Assembly (NCBI RefSeq): GCF_020511155.1
Contig: NZ_CP041216.1
Span: forward strand, 2,976,001 to 3,040,000
Direction: 5' to 3'
Length of the DNA stretch: 64,000 nucleotides
Source of the DNA: Shewanella glacialimarina
GTDB taxonomy: Bacteria > Pseudomonadota > Gammaproteobacteria > Enterobacterales > Shewanellaceae
The position numbers and the translations under genes are program-made. The notes under the pieces were generated by a model that saw only the letters and a list, made by a program, of their open reading frames with translations, ran no database searches and was not told the origin of the DNA. This document shows, piece by piece, positions 9,457 through 19,094 of this stretch; the first letter of the stretch is position 1; every line of letters begins with the position of its first letter.

Positions 9457-11115
9457 TTAAGCGTAATAATCTATACCTGATTGCAAACTCTCTGGATGAT
9501 TTTGAAACATTGAATGCTCTAACGCTGAATTTTCATCCATATCTTGCTGCTCAGCATAGCTACTAGATGAATCTTGCGGCTGTCCATCTCTTCCGCCACC
9601 ACCTTGCGAAACCTGGCTGTCGGTAAGTTGTAATCCTTCTTGCGCTAACATGTCTCTTAATCTGGGGATTGCTTGCTCAATCAATTCACGAGCTTGTGAC
9701 TGCGTAACATGAAACTGTACTTGAGTTTGATCACCATTTATCTGAATTTTAACCGTCAAGTGACCTAACTCAGGTGGATCAAGGCGAATCTCCGCTTGTT
9801 GAATGCCATTGCTAACCATAGTGATCAATTGCTGCTTCATTACAGGTGAAAAACGTTGGATCATCTCCTGCATTTGAACTTGAGATTCACCCTGTTGCTT
9901 TAAAGATAGTTGAAACTGCGGTACTTCACTTTTATGAATAGGGGTAAAACTACTTTGATTTTGCATCGCCTTTACATCAATCGCTTCATCGGGAGCACCA
10001 AAAACTTCAATACGAGCTGATTTAGCCAATTCGCTATCAATATTGATTGATGCTGCAACAGAAGCTGTTTTAAGCGATTCGGCAGAAGTTTGCGTTTTAA
10101 AGTCAACCTGTGCCAAAGCCTTTGGCTCAATGATGTTAGCTGGACTAGGTGCTTTATCGCCCAAAACATTATTACTATCTTGAGTGCCCACCGAGGTAAA
10201 CAAAGCATTATTCTTTTGACCCAAAGAGTCATTCGCTAATTTAGTCGCATCACTGTCTTGAATGACATTTTTCACCATATTGGCACTAGCCATAGCAGAC
10301 ATTGGAGCTTGAAGGGGCGCAATTGGAGAAGACTCTGTAATCGCTGGAGAGACATCATTAAGTGAATTAGCAGCAATAGGATCCAATTTAACCTCTAAAT
10401 TTTTAGCTGCTAAGTCTAAAATAGATTCATCAAGCACCGGAGCTTGTAAATTAAAGTCATCTACAAGGCTAACTAAATCATCATGGCTCAGGGCAATTAA
10501 CTGTTCTGCTGATAAAGTTGAAAAATCACTCAACAATTCTTTTTCAGAATCAGATAATGACGCCAAAAATACGTCATTAGACTCACCTTCAAGCGGCAAT
10601 TGAATCATATTACTAAACAGGCTACTTTCTAATGGCTCTATGCTAGTAATGTCACTATCAGTGTCATTACTAGCGAGTTGATTATCTAAAACGTCAAAAT
10701 CAATTTCACCATCAATGCCATCAATGCCATCAATATTAGATAAAGTCTGCGTTATAGTATCAAGCCCCCCATCATCTGCATCATTACTTTCCCCCTTAAC
10801 CTCGAATATCGGCAATATTTGTCCGTCGCCCTTTGACTTGTCAAATGATTGCGCCATGTCTAATTGGGCGAAAATAAGCTCAATATCAGTTCCCTCTAGA
10901 GGCTCTGATAAGTCAACATCAATAGTGCTAATTGCTGATTGCTCAGACTGTTTACTCGTATTAACAAGTTTAGCCGATTGAAAAGAAGATATTTGGCTTG
11001 CTTGATTAAATTCATCTAGGAATGATTTACTTTCAGACACTTGCATAGCATCTTTAGCCTGTGAGCCTGTAGACTTACTCGTACCAGTTAAGAGAATATT
11101 ACTCATCTGTTGCAT
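9457..11115 (-). CDS. fliK: FliK, hook-length control protein
   Basis: 552 residues. A long, Ser/Asp/Gln-rich, poorly conserved N-terminal part is followed by the conserved FliK C-terminal domain at about 400-500 (RLDPPELGHLTVKIQINGDQ, then VTQSQARELIEQAIPRLRDML). The end is a Gly/Gln/Ser-rich tail. FliK is exported as a ruler and triggers the FlhB switch. GGAG lies 8 bases before the ATG. It has its own sigma54 promoter, unlike its neighbours, which divides the switch/gate genes from fliE-J. A run of Ile-Asp-Gly near residues 125-138 reflects a small tandem repeat in the DNA. Confidence 0.93.
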   Translation of the reverse strand: MQQMSNILLTGTSKSTGSQAKDAMQVSESKSFLDEFNQASQISSFQSAKLVNTSKQSEQSAISTIDVDLSEPLEGTDIELIFAQLDMAQSFDKSKGDGQILPIFEVKGESNDADDGGLDTITQTLSNIDGIDGIDGEIDFDVLDNQLASNDTDSDITSIEPLESSLFSNMIQLPLEGESNDVFLASLSDSEKELLSDFSTLSAEQLIALSHDDLVSLVDDFNLQAPVLDESILDLAAKNLEVKLDPIAANSLNDVSPAITESSPIAPLQAPMSAMASANMVKNVIQDSDATKLANDSLGQKNNALFTSVGTQDSNNVLGDKAPSPANIIEPKALAQVDFKTQTSAESLKTASVAASINIDSELAKSARIEVFGAPDEAIDVKAMQNQSSFTPIHKSEVPQFQLSLKQQGESQVQMQEMIQRFSPVMKQQLITMVSNGIQQAEIRLDPPELGHLTVKIQINGDQTQVQFHVTQSQARELIEQAIPRLRDMLAQEGLQLTDSQVSQGGGGRDGQPQDSSSSYAEQQDMDENSALEHSMFQNHPESLQSGIDYYA

Positions 11116-11253
11116 TATATATGCTCCACAAACTCAATCTAAAAGAAGATAATCAATCATCTTTTGTGTATTTAATCTACCGTCCAATAACACGCTAAAT
11201 AAAATGTCACAACGCCACTTCAATGACGATTAATTATTACGTAATGGATATTA

Positions 11254-11270
11254 AGCAATATAAGTGCCAA
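11254..11270 (-). promoter_or_regulatory. sigma54 promoter for fliK and genes downstream
   Basis: The minus-strand sequence is TTGGCACTTATATTGCT, a near-perfect match to TGGCAC-N5-TTGCW with GG and GC ten bases apart. It lies in the 194-base gap between fliJ and fliK, 139 bases upstream of the fliK ATG. Confidence 0.85.
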
Positions 11271-11309
11271 CATAATAGCTACAATTTAATTATCGACTCC
11301 TAAAAAAAG

Positions 11310-11756
11310 CTACTTATTTAAGCGCTGGCGAATATACTGTTGCATTGCAAACTCATCAGACATTTTTTGCTCAAGCTTAGTTTCTGCTATTTGTGCTTTT
11401 TCTGCTTTGTTGGCTAACAACATTTCAATTGCTTTACGTTTTTGTTGTTTTTCAAGCCAATGAGTTTGACGATAACCTATCTGGTATTCAGCGTCTTGAA
11501 CAGCTGTCACTTGTTGAGTAATAGCACTATCGACCTGTTTAATAAATTGATGAAATTGATGATATTGATTGGCACTAATACTTTGCCCTTGCCGGCTTTT
11601 CATTTGCTTCATGTAATCGAGACGGTAGTTATTTAGCGCATCTAACTGACCTTGCCGTTTCTGTTTTTCAAATTGAGCCGACTTAAGCTGCATAGCCGCT
11701 TGACTCTCTGCTTCGGTCGCTAATTTGAGAACGGTAATTAACGGATCACTTGCCAT
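11310..11756 (-). CDS. fliJ: FliJ, export chaperone-escort protein
   Basis: 148 residues, almost entirely helical and charged, forming a two-stranded coiled coil as in FliJ. The N-terminus has DPLITVLKLATEAESQAAMQL and the C-terminus MSDEFAMQQYIRQRLNK. FliJ links the FliI ATPase ring to FlhA, resembling the gamma subunit of F1-ATPase. It lies 75 bases after fliI. It is the last gene of the fliE-fliJ unit, because fliK downstream has its own promoter. Confidence 0.92.
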   Translation of the reverse strand: MASDPLITVLKLATEAESQAAMQLKSAQFEKQKRQGQLDALNNYRLDYMKQMKSRQGQSISANQYHQFHQFIKQVDSAITQQVTAVQDAEYQIGYRQTHWLEKQQKRKAIEMLLANKAEKAQIAETKLEQKMSDEFAMQQYIRQRLNK

Positions 11757-11831
11757 AGGTTACCTCTTATCAACACACCGAACAAATCAACACACCGAAT
11801 AAATCAGCAGTAAAATAAATATTGCTTTGAA

Positions 11832-13172
11832 TTAATTCTGACATTGACCCGCTATTTGCGTCATCATAATAGCGCTACTGTCAAAACTAATCGCTTCTTT
11901 ATAACCCTGACGTAAAAAAGCATTCATAGCAGGCTGTAACCTAATCGCATTATCAATCCGCGGATCACTCCCCTGCGAATATGCCCCAATAGAAATCAAA
12001 TCTCGATTCTGTTGGTAAAGAGAGTACATTTGTTTGACGCGACGCATTGCCTCTAAGTGTTCGTCGCTGATCACCATAGGCGCTACGCGACTAATCGATT
12101 GCTCTATATCAATAGCCGGATAATGGCCTGAATCAGCAAGGCGACGCGATAACACTACGTGGCCATCTAAAATAGCACGCGATGCATCAGCAATAGGATC
12201 TTGCAAATCATCGCCCTCGGTTAAGACAGTATAAAAAGCCGTAATAGACCCCTGACCTGGGCCACCATTACCCGCACGTTCAACTAGTCTAGGCAATTTA
12301 GCAAACACAGAAGGTGGATAACCTTTTGTTGCGGGCGGCTCACCAATCGCTAAAGCCACCTCACGCTGAGCCTGAGCATAGCGGGTCAAACTATCCATCA
12401 ATAACAATACGTTATAGCCTAAGTCTCGAAAATATTCTGCTATACGAGTCGATGTTTCGCATGCCCTCAAGCGCATTAATGGAGAGGTATCGGCAGGTGC
12501 TGCCACAACAACTGAACGAGCACGTCCTTCATCACCTAATATCTCTTCTATAAACTCTTTGACTTCTCGGCCACGCTCGCCAACTAGCCCAACGACAATA
12601 ACATCTGCATTTGAACCACGGGTCATCATGCCTAATAAAACACTCTTACCCACACCAGAACCGGCAAATAAGCCCATTCGCTGACCCTTACCAACAGTCA
12701 GCATGGCATTAATTGCACGTACACCAACATCTAATGGCTCGGTAATCGCACGTCGAGATAAGGGGTTGATATAAGGAGGATGACGAGAAGCCTGTTCACT
12801 TGTGGTTAATGGGCCCAGTCCATCAAGGGGCTGACCGCTGCCATCTAACACGCGGCCCAACAAACTTAAGCCTACTTTTAAGCCTTCTTGCTCACCTAAC
12901 GGTTGCACTCTTGCGCCCGGTAATACCCCCCGAAGCTCTTCAACCGGCATTAAATATAATAATTTATCATCAAATCCAACAACTTCAGCCGTCAGCTCAC
13001 CAGCCATAGTTTCAATTGAACACAAACTGCCCACAGGTGCACGACACCCAGTCGCTTCTAACGTTAAACCCACAACACGCACCAACTGACCGCTAGCAAT
13101 AGGACGTACAGGAGCAACCTTAAGATGATGGGTTTTAAGTTTATTCAGTAACTGATGTTGGCGGTCTTTCAT
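11832..13172 (-). CDS. fliI: FliI, flagellar export ATPase
   Basis: 446 residues from ATG 13172 ([13 protein letters not shown]), with AAGG nine bases upstream. A longer frame reaches 13208 but runs into fliH. F1-ATPase beta-like fold: Walker [12 protein letters not shown], Walker [13 protein letters not shown], and the arginine-finger region. FliI hydrolyses ATP to help load and unfold export substrates and is regulated by FliH. It follows fliH by 4 bases. All catalytic motifs are intact. Confidence 0.96.
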   Translation of the reverse strand: MKDRQHQLLNKLKTHHLKVAPVRPIASGQLVRVVGLTLEATGCRAPVGSLCSIETMAGELTAEVVGFDDKLLYLMPVEELRGVLPGARVQPLGEQEGLKVGLSLLGRVLDGSGQPLDGLGPLTTSEQASRHPPYINPLSRRAITEPLDVGVRAINAMLTVGKGQRMGLFAGSGVGKSVLLGMMTRGSNADVIVVGLVGERGREVKEFIEEILGDEGRARSVVVAAPADTSPLMRLRACETSTRIAEYFRDLGYNVLLLMDSLTRYAQAQREVALAIGEPPATKGYPPSVFAKLPRLVERAGNGGPGQGSITAFYTVLTEGDDLQDPIADASRAILDGHVVLSRRLADSGHYPAIDIEQSISRVAPMVISDEHLEAMRRVKQMYSLYQQNRDLISIGAYSQGSDPRIDNAIRLQPAMNAFLRQGYKEAISFDSSAIMMTQIAGQCQN

Positions 13173-13176
13173 CAAC

Positions 13177-14331
13177 TTAACCTTGCTCAGTAGTTTGCGA
13201 GTCAGCATATTCGGATGCTGCTATGTCAGTTGCTTCAATAGATTTGGATTTTAATTTTGATTGTGATTGCGTTTCGGATTCCGATCGTTTTTCATCCATA
13301 ACAACCTGTACTGAACCAACTGCATCAGTTGGTGTTTCAGAAATTGACTCTGGCACATTGTTGATTAATGACGCTGTGCCATCAGGCTCATATAGAGTTG
13401 AATATTCATCGCTTGAATCATCATTGTGATTTTTATCATGATTGTGATTGTTGTCGTGAGTAGAACTAACATCAGCAGATGATAGTTCTGTATCTACTTG
13501 TGTCGTGGTATAAACGCTATCTTCATGTTTTGCCACCTCAACTTGACGAGCTAACTGAGCTGATTGTTCATCAAGGCTGCCAAATACCTGTAAAATACGT
13601 TGTGATAAACGTAAGTCGACATTTGAACGTGTACTATCAATAAATACATCACCTACCGATAAACTTGGGTCACTTTCTAGATGCCAATCATTTTTGCTTA
13701 ATTGTGACTCACCGTATAAAGACATCACCAAAGCAACATCATCCGGATGCAATCTTAGTTTTACTCGTTGCTCTTTTATTGGCAGAGCATCTACGCCTTG
13801 ACGAATAGTGGCTGCAATATGCTCTGGATGCATTTTCAGTTCTTGTTGTACAACAGCTTTGGCTAACGCCAATGTCATTGCTAACACTTCTGACTCAACT
13901 TCAGCATCCAAAATAGCTAAAGGCTGTTGGAACTGAGTGATTAATGAAGATAATTGCTCTGCCAGTTGATTGGCTTTAACCATTCCAGCTTCATAACCCT
14001 GCTCTTGCCCCTGAGTAAACCCTTCTTCATGGCCTTGGGCTAATCCATCTAGTCGACCTTGTTCAAGCCCCTGTTTAAGCCCCTCTTGTTTGCCTTGCTC
14101 AAATCCTTCGTTTTCTGCATCTGCTCGAATCTCTTCAATTTGAGCCATAGTCGGCATAGACACGACTTTATCAACCACGGCAACTGAAGGCTGATATACA
14201 CCTTCTTTTTTACCGTATAGGTTTGAGGGTTTAGCTGAAATATCTTCGGTGACATCCGGCAGCTGCCAATGGCTGAAATCATGTTCATCCTCAACATTTA
14301 AAACTTTCTTGGATATTTTTGAGTCAGTCAT
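13177..14331 (-). CDS. fliH: FliH, regulator of FliI, with a long C-terminal extension
   Basis: 384 residues, longer than the usual 230-270. The N-terminal linker is followed by the GxxxG-type repeat region ([19 protein letters not shown] at about 77-115) and the stator-like C-terminal domain to about residue 268. Beyond that lie about 115 residues of low-complexity, acidic and His/Asn-rich sequence (for example [17 protein letters not shown]), which the family does not need. The extension is in frame and ends at the fliI start, so it is not a frameshift. FliH binds FliI and FliN. The gap to fliG is 103 bases. Confidence 0.92.
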   Translation of the reverse strand: MTDSKISKKVLNVEDEHDFSHWQLPDVTEDISAKPSNLYGKKEGVYQPSVAVVDKVVSMPTMAQIEEIRADAENEGFEQGKQEGLKQGLEQGRLDGLAQGHEEGFTQGQEQGYEAGMVKANQLAEQLSSLITQFQQPLAILDAEVESEVLAMTLALAKAVVQQELKMHPEHIAATIRQGVDALPIKEQRVKLRLHPDDVALVMSLYGESQLSKNDWHLESDPSLSVGDVFIDSTRSNVDLRLSQRILQVFGSLDEQSAQLARQVEVAKHEDSVYTTTQVDTELSSADVSSTHDNNHNHDKNHNDDSSDEYSTLYEPDGTASLINNVPESISETPTDAVGSVQVVMDEKRSESETQSQSKLKSKSIEATDIAASEYADSQTTEQG

Positions 14332-14434
14332 AGTTTAGCCAATGTTATATACATTCCTGCTGTGACATGTTGATTTTCGAGATAGATGTCGCTTCGAAAG
14401 TTCAATTGCCATTCGTCATGGGCTGAAGTGGTTC

Positions 14435-15487
14435 TTACAAGAACTCTTCACCGCCGCCACCGCCAAGCATAATCTCACCACTATCAGATAAACGTCTGGC
14501 TATCGATAAAATTTCTTTTTGCGCCACTTCAACTTCACTGATTCGAATTGGTCCCATAGCCTCAAGATCATCGCGCAGTAGCTCTGCCGCACGCTTAGAC
14601 ATGTTACCTAATATTTTCTCTTTCAAGGCATCATCAGCACCTTTGAGCGCTTTCATTAGTACATCTTGTTGTACATCACGCAGTAATGCTTGAATACCAC
14701 GGTCATCAACATCAATAAGATTTTCAAACACAAACATCATATCTTGAATTTGTTGTGCCATTTCTTCATCAGATTCACGCATGGTTTCCATAATCTGACT
14801 TTCGACACCCGTATCTAAGTAGTTCATGATATTGGCCGCAGCTTTTAAGCCGCCCATTTTCGCTGCTTGCGCACCACCTTGGCCAGCAAACTGTTTCTCC
14901 ATAATATCATTTAACTCTTGTAATGCAGCGGGCTGCACTTCTTCAAGGTTAGCAATTCGCATCATTAAATCAAGGCGTGTATTTTCGGGGAACTGGCTAA
15001 AGATTTCAGCCGCTTGATCCGGTTCTAAATAGGATAAAACAATGGTTTGGATCTGCGGGTGTTCGTTTTGAATGATGGTTGCCACTTGGCGTGCATCCAT
15101 CCATTTAAGCGAATCTAGACCTTTAGCTCCACTGCCCATGATAATTTGTTCAATCAAATTACCGGCTTTATCTTCACCTAACGCCGCAGTTAGCGCCTTG
15201 CGTACGAATTCAGCACTATTAAAACCAATTGAAGAGAACTTCTGAATTTCATCTAAAAAAAGCTTATGGACACCAATGACTTTTTCTTGACCAAAATCAT
15301 CCATCGCCGCCATCGCCATACCCACTTTCTGAACCTGTTTGGGTTCAAGGTGCTTTAAAATTGACGCCGCATCTGCTTCGCTTAAACTCAGCAATAAAAT
15401 CGCCGTTTTTTCAATTCCAGATATGGACTCAGAATCAAAACCGACTTTCTCAGCTTTTTCTTTTTTATCTGTTTTATTATCAGCCAT
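14435..15487 (-). CDS. fliG: FliG, rotor switch protein that meets the stators
   Basis: 350 residues with the three FliG domains: N (about 20-115, binds FliF), middle (about 125-205, with the EHPQIQT motif) and C (about 225-340, with charged torque residues and the LLRDDLEAMGPIRISEVE helix). The C-terminus ends MLGGGGGEEFL, a glycine run before the usual EEF ending. The ATG overlaps the last 8 bases of fliF, so translation is coupled. It transmits torque from PomAB/MotAB stators. Confidence 0.96.
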   Translation of the reverse strand: MADNKTDKKEKAEKVGFDSESISGIEKTAILLLSLSEADAASILKHLEPKQVQKVGMAMAAMDDFGQEKVIGVHKLFLDEIQKFSSIGFNSAEFVRKALTAALGEDKAGNLIEQIIMGSGAKGLDSLKWMDARQVATIIQNEHPQIQTIVLSYLEPDQAAEIFSQFPENTRLDLMMRIANLEEVQPAALQELNDIMEKQFAGQGGAQAAKMGGLKAAANIMNYLDTGVESQIMETMRESDEEMAQQIQDMMFVFENLIDVDDRGIQALLRDVQQDVLMKALKGADDALKEKILGNMSKRAAELLRDDLEAMGPIRISEVEVAQKEILSIARRLSDSGEIMLGGGGGEEFL

Positions 15488-17174
15488 TGTCTTGTAACCA
15501 ATTTTTAATTACTTGAGTAGATAGTTCCGGCTCATTTGCAACCAGTGCCCTAATAGCCTTAATCATATCATCATCTTTATGTAAATTCGGAATAAGAATT
15601 GAACCATCATCAGCATAGCTGTATTCAGCATCTTTGGTATTTAACATGCCTAGCGTATCGGCAGCATATTGATCTTCAATTTCAGCAAGTTCATGCCCTA
15701 AACGAACATCATCGGGCATATTAACACCATCAGGGTTAACAAGGCGCTTAAGCATAGGGCGCACTACCGTAAGAATAAGAACTAAAACCACTAATGCACC
15801 TAGCACCAGTTTAATTGCACGCCAAAACCAAGGTTCTTCCCACATATCAGGAGCAGGCAGTTCTTCTAAAAGCTGATCCATAAACGGCACGGTTACCACT
15901 TCAAGCGCATCACCACGTTGGCTACTAAAGCCTACTGCACCTTCCAGCAACCGACGAATGTTAGTTAACTCTTGTTCCGTACGCGCAACCCGGCTAACTT
16001 GGCCATCTTCACCCGCCTCTCCAGGTTTAAAGTCGATTGCCACGGACACACTCACTCGACGAACTTGCCCCACTTGCTGGCGGGTATGGCTAATTGTCGT
16101 GTCATAGTCAAAATTACGGGTGGCTTCTCGATGAGTATCCGATGATTTTGATGATGCTGCCGCACCGCCGCCTGCTTCAATAGGAATATCAGCCTCCATA
16201 GGAGGTTGATTAGTTAGCGCACCTGGTATGCCACCTACACTTCCACCAGATGATTTACTTTCAATAGTCATCTCACTGCTCAATGCAGGCAAATCAGGAT
16301 CGTAACGTTTTGAGGTTTGCTCTATCGCAGTAAAGTCCATACTGACATCGACCTGAGAGGTGTAGTTTTCAGGACCAAGAATAGGCATAAGAATTGAATC
16401 TATCTTTTTACGGTATTCGGCTTCTTTTTGTTGCACTAACTCAAGTTCACGACGGGCACGTGCTGACACCCCATCTTGACTGCCTGAATTAAGTAATCTT
16501 CCATTAGAATCAGTTACTGTCACGCGCGAAGGTTCAAGACCTTGTACAGCGGACCCTACGATATCAACAATAGCGTCGACTTCTTCTTGGCCTAGGCCGC
16601 CTCGACGCACATTGACTACAACAGTAGCACTTGGCTTAGATGCGTTACGGGCAAAAACATTTTCTTTAGGCAGTGCAAGAATTACTTTGGCACGGCTAAT
16701 ACTTTTTAATTCTTCAATAGCACGGGCAAGATTTAACTCTTGGCTGTGCTTTAATCGCGCTTGCTCCATACGCTGACTCACCCCAAAGCCACTATCCTGG
16801 CTTAAGTAGTCATCATTTTTGGCACTACTCTCGACTCCAGCACGACTTAACAGCAGTTTAACGTCTTGGTATTGATCTTCAGGAACCTTAACAACATCAA
16901 CACTGATTTGGTATTTAATATTATTTTTATCAAGTACATCCAGTACCTGGATCATTTCAGCGGTTTCCATTTTACCCAATGGACGATACTCAGGCTCCTG
17001 TGCCCACATCATAATAAAAACAGCTAGGGCTAAACACACTGCCAACGCCAAAATCATAGTGATTTGACGCATCATGTCTGCCCCGCCCACATTGCTCAAC
17101 AAGCCAGACTTATTCTCTTGCTGAATACCGGCATCAACTGCCGCATCTGAACCTACCATTATGTCTGTGCTCAC
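15480..17174 (-). CDS. fliF: FliF, MS-ring protein
   Basis: 564 residues with a GTG start, AGGGG seven bases upstream. Two membrane segments (about 36-55 and 455-475) flank the periplasmic ring-building motifs; the SctJ-like region contains PEDQYQDVKLLLSRAGVE. The C-terminal cytoplasmic tail (about 540-564) binds FliG. FliF is the first ring to assemble and is placed at the pole by FlhF. It overlaps fliG by 8 bases and follows fliE by 49 bases. An ATG five codons in is the alternative start. Confidence 0.96.
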   Translation of the reverse strand: MSTDIMVGSDAAVDAGIQQENKSGLLSNVGGADMMRQITMILALAVCLALAVFIMMWAQEPEYRPLGKMETAEMIQVLDVLDKNNIKYQISVDVVKVPEDQYQDVKLLLSRAGVESSAKNDDYLSQDSGFGVSQRMEQARLKHSQELNLARAIEELKSISRAKVILALPKENVFARNASKPSATVVVNVRRGGLGQEEVDAIVDIVGSAVQGLEPSRVTVTDSNGRLLNSGSQDGVSARARRELELVQQKEAEYRKKIDSILMPILGPENYTSQVDVSMDFTAIEQTSKRYDPDLPALSSEMTIESKSSGGSVGGIPGALTNQPPMEADIPIEAGGGAAASSKSSDTHREATRNFDYDTTISHTRQQVGQVRRVSVSVAIDFKPGEAGEDGQVSRVARTEQELTNIRRLLEGAVGFSSQRGDALEVVTVPFMDQLLEELPAPDMWEEPWFWRAIKLVLGALVVLVLILTVVRPMLKRLVNPDGVNMPDDVRLGHELAEIEDQYAADTLGMLNTKDAEYSYADDGSILIPNLHKDDDMIKAIRALVANEPELSTQVIKNWLQDNG

Positions 17175-17223
17175 AATATGCCCCTACTTTTATACTGCTT
17201 TAATAACGTCTTTCTGATGCAAG

Positions 17224-17577
17224 TTATACCGGCATACTCATGATTTCTTTATAAGCTTCTACCAGTTTATTTCTGACTTGCACAGTCGCTTCAAATGCTA
17301 CGCCTGATTTTTCGCGCGCAATGACGGTGTCAGATAAGGTCACAGTTGAGTCCCCCATATCAAGACGAGTCGCTAAACTTGAAGATGATTTCTGTAAACC
17401 ACTCACATGGCCGACAGCTTGGGATAACAACTGGCCAAAATCTGACCCTGAGGTGTTATTCACTTGCTGGATTAGGTTAGGGCTAATACCCGACCCCATG
17501 TTCGAACGGCTGGAAGGTGCAATTTCACCACGAAGTGACTGCATTTCTTGAAGTAATGGATTGGCGTTGATCTGCAT
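17224..17577 (-). CDS. fliE: FliE, MS ring-rod junction protein
   Basis: 117 residues, close to the usual 100-110. The C-terminal conserved segment includes GVAFEATVQVRNKLVEAYKE and ends IMSMPV, as in other FliE proteins. FliE joins the MS ring to the proximal rod and is the first type III export substrate. It is the first gene of its transcription unit, with a sigma54 promoter 57 bases upstream and a terminator for flrC just beyond that. Confidence 0.95.
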   Translation of the reverse strand: MQINANPLLQEMQSLRGEIAPSSRSNMGSGISPNLIQQVNNTSGSDFGQLLSQAVGHVSGLQKSSSSLATRLDMGDSTVTLSDTVIAREKSGVAFEATVQVRNKLVEAYKEIMSMPV

Positions 17578-17633
17578 GCTGAAACTCCCATTCGTCGAAT
17601 ATTTGACGATATTTAACTTTCTTAATGGGATAA

Positions 17634-17650
17634 AGCAATTTGAGTGCCAA
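17634..17650 (-). promoter_or_regulatory. sigma54 promoter for fliE-fliF-fliG-fliH-fliI-fliJ
   Basis: The minus-strand sequence is TTGGCACTCAAATTGCT, a perfect GG-N10-GC sigma54 element. It lies between the flrC terminator and the fliE ATG. Confidence 0.88.
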
Positions 17651-17664
17651 GATTAACAGTAAAC

Positions 17665-17693
17665 AAAAAAGCTACGCGGGAATGCGTAGCTTT
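17665..17693 (-). terminator. Rho-independent terminator after flrBC
   Basis: A perfect 10-bp stem (AAAGCTACGC / GCGTAGCTTT) with a 6-base loop is followed by six T on the minus strand. It lies 55-83 bases beyond the flrC stop and before the fliE promoter. Confidence 0.9.
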
Positions 17694-17747
17694 GATAAAA
17701 AATGCTATAAAACAAACACTGTGTGTTCGTAAAAAACAAAACGGCAG

Positions 17748-19094
17748 TTATGCGGGCAATTGAATTCCCGCATCACGCATTTTAGCCATTTTATAACGTA
17801 GCGTGCGTGCACTTATGCCTAATTTTTCAGCGACAAGTTTTCGGCTACCATGACATTGAGTTAGGGTTTCAAGAATAATCACATGCTCTTGCGCTTGCAA
17901 TTCACCGCCAAGACCTTCAACTTCAAAAGGTTTTTCGATACTGTCAATATCTGTGTGTAAAGCCACATCTGCCGAATCAATAATAATATCTTGCCCGTTG
18001 ATCTCGCCACCATTGCTTAAAATAAGCGCCCTTTGAATAACATTATCAAGCTCACGCACGTTACCAGGCCAACGATGGGCTAATAATCGTCTAGTCGCTA
18101 CCTCACCTAAAGTAGGTATAGGATTGATATTAAATGCTTTAGCATGTTTAACCAGTAAATGTCTGGCTAACGGTAAAATATCAGCAGGACGCTGATAAAG
18201 TGCTGGCCAAGTTAATGGAAACACATTAATCCGGTAATATAGATCTTCTCTAAATTCACCTGAATTGATAATGGCTTTTAAATCACGATTTGAGGTGGCT
18301 AATACACGCACATCAAGTTTAATCGTTTTACGACTGCCTAATCGTTCCACTTCGCGTTCTTGTAAAACACGCAACAGCTTTGCTTGTAAACCCAGTTCCA
18401 TTTCAGATATTTCATCAAGCAGCAAAGTGCCACCTTGGGCCTGCTCAAACTTACCTGGACATGCTTGATATGCACCTGTAAACGCCCCCTTTTCATACCC
18501 AAATAGGGTCGCTTCCAGCATATTTTCAGGGATAGCAGCACAATTGATGGCAATAAAAGGCGCATCTTTACGACTACTATGATGATGAATATAGCGCGCT
18601 AGCACTTCTTTACCAGAACCGCTGGGACCTAAAATCATCACTGAAGCATCTGATATCGCCACACGTTGGGCTAACCCTAACAACGCGAGACTTTTTTCAT
18701 CGGCAACAATAGGTTGGTTAGTATTTTGCTTCTGCGGCAAATATCTTGATACCTGATTAAGCAAAACTTCAGGCGCAAAAGGTTTAGCTAAATAGTCAAC
18801 AGCTCCCAATTTAATGGCACTAACCGCACTATCAATAGTGGCATAAGCTGTCATCAACAATAGCGGTAATTTGGGCTGAGCTTGCTGCAAATAGGTCAGC
18901 AGACCTAAACCGCCAATACCTTCCATTTGGACATCGCTGATGACTAAGTCAAAATGTTGTGCTTTTAACGCGATAATCGCATCTTCTGCACAGCTAACAT
19001 CAACACATTCATAATGCGCCAACAATAATGTATCAAGTAATGCTTCACGTAAATCAGCATCATCTTCAACGAGTAATAGTTTTGCTTCAGACAT
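17748..19094 (-). CDS. flrC: FlrC, sigma54-dependent response regulator of flagellar genes
   Basis: 448 residues. The receiver domain (1-120) has the phosphorylation aspartate D54 in DLVISDVQMEG. The AAA+ domain (about 140-370) carries GPSGSGKEV and an intact GAFTGA loop. A Fis-type helix-turn-helix is at the C-terminus (LVAEKLGISARTLRYKM). FlrC, phosphorylated by FlrB, turns on sigma54 class III promoters such as those for hook and basal-body genes. Its start overlaps flrB by 8 bases. A strong terminator follows. Confidence 0.95.
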   Translation of the reverse strand: MSEAKLLLVEDDADLREALLDTLLLAHYECVDVSCAEDAIIALKAQHFDLVISDVQMEGIGGLGLLTYLQQAQPKLPLLLMTAYATIDSAVSAIKLGAVDYLAKPFAPEVLLNQVSRYLPQKQNTNQPIVADEKSLALLGLAQRVAISDASVMILGPSGSGKEVLARYIHHHSSRKDAPFIAINCAAIPENMLEATLFGYEKGAFTGAYQACPGKFEQAQGGTLLLDEISEMELGLQAKLLRVLQEREVERLGSRKTIKLDVRVLATSNRDLKAIINSGEFREDLYYRINVFPLTWPALYQRPADILPLARHLLVKHAKAFNINPIPTLGEVATRRLLAHRWPGNVRELDNVIQRALILSNGGEINGQDIIIDSADVALHTDIDSIEKPFEVEGLGGELQAQEHVIILETLTQCHGSRKLVAEKLGISARTLRYKMAKMRDAGIQLPA

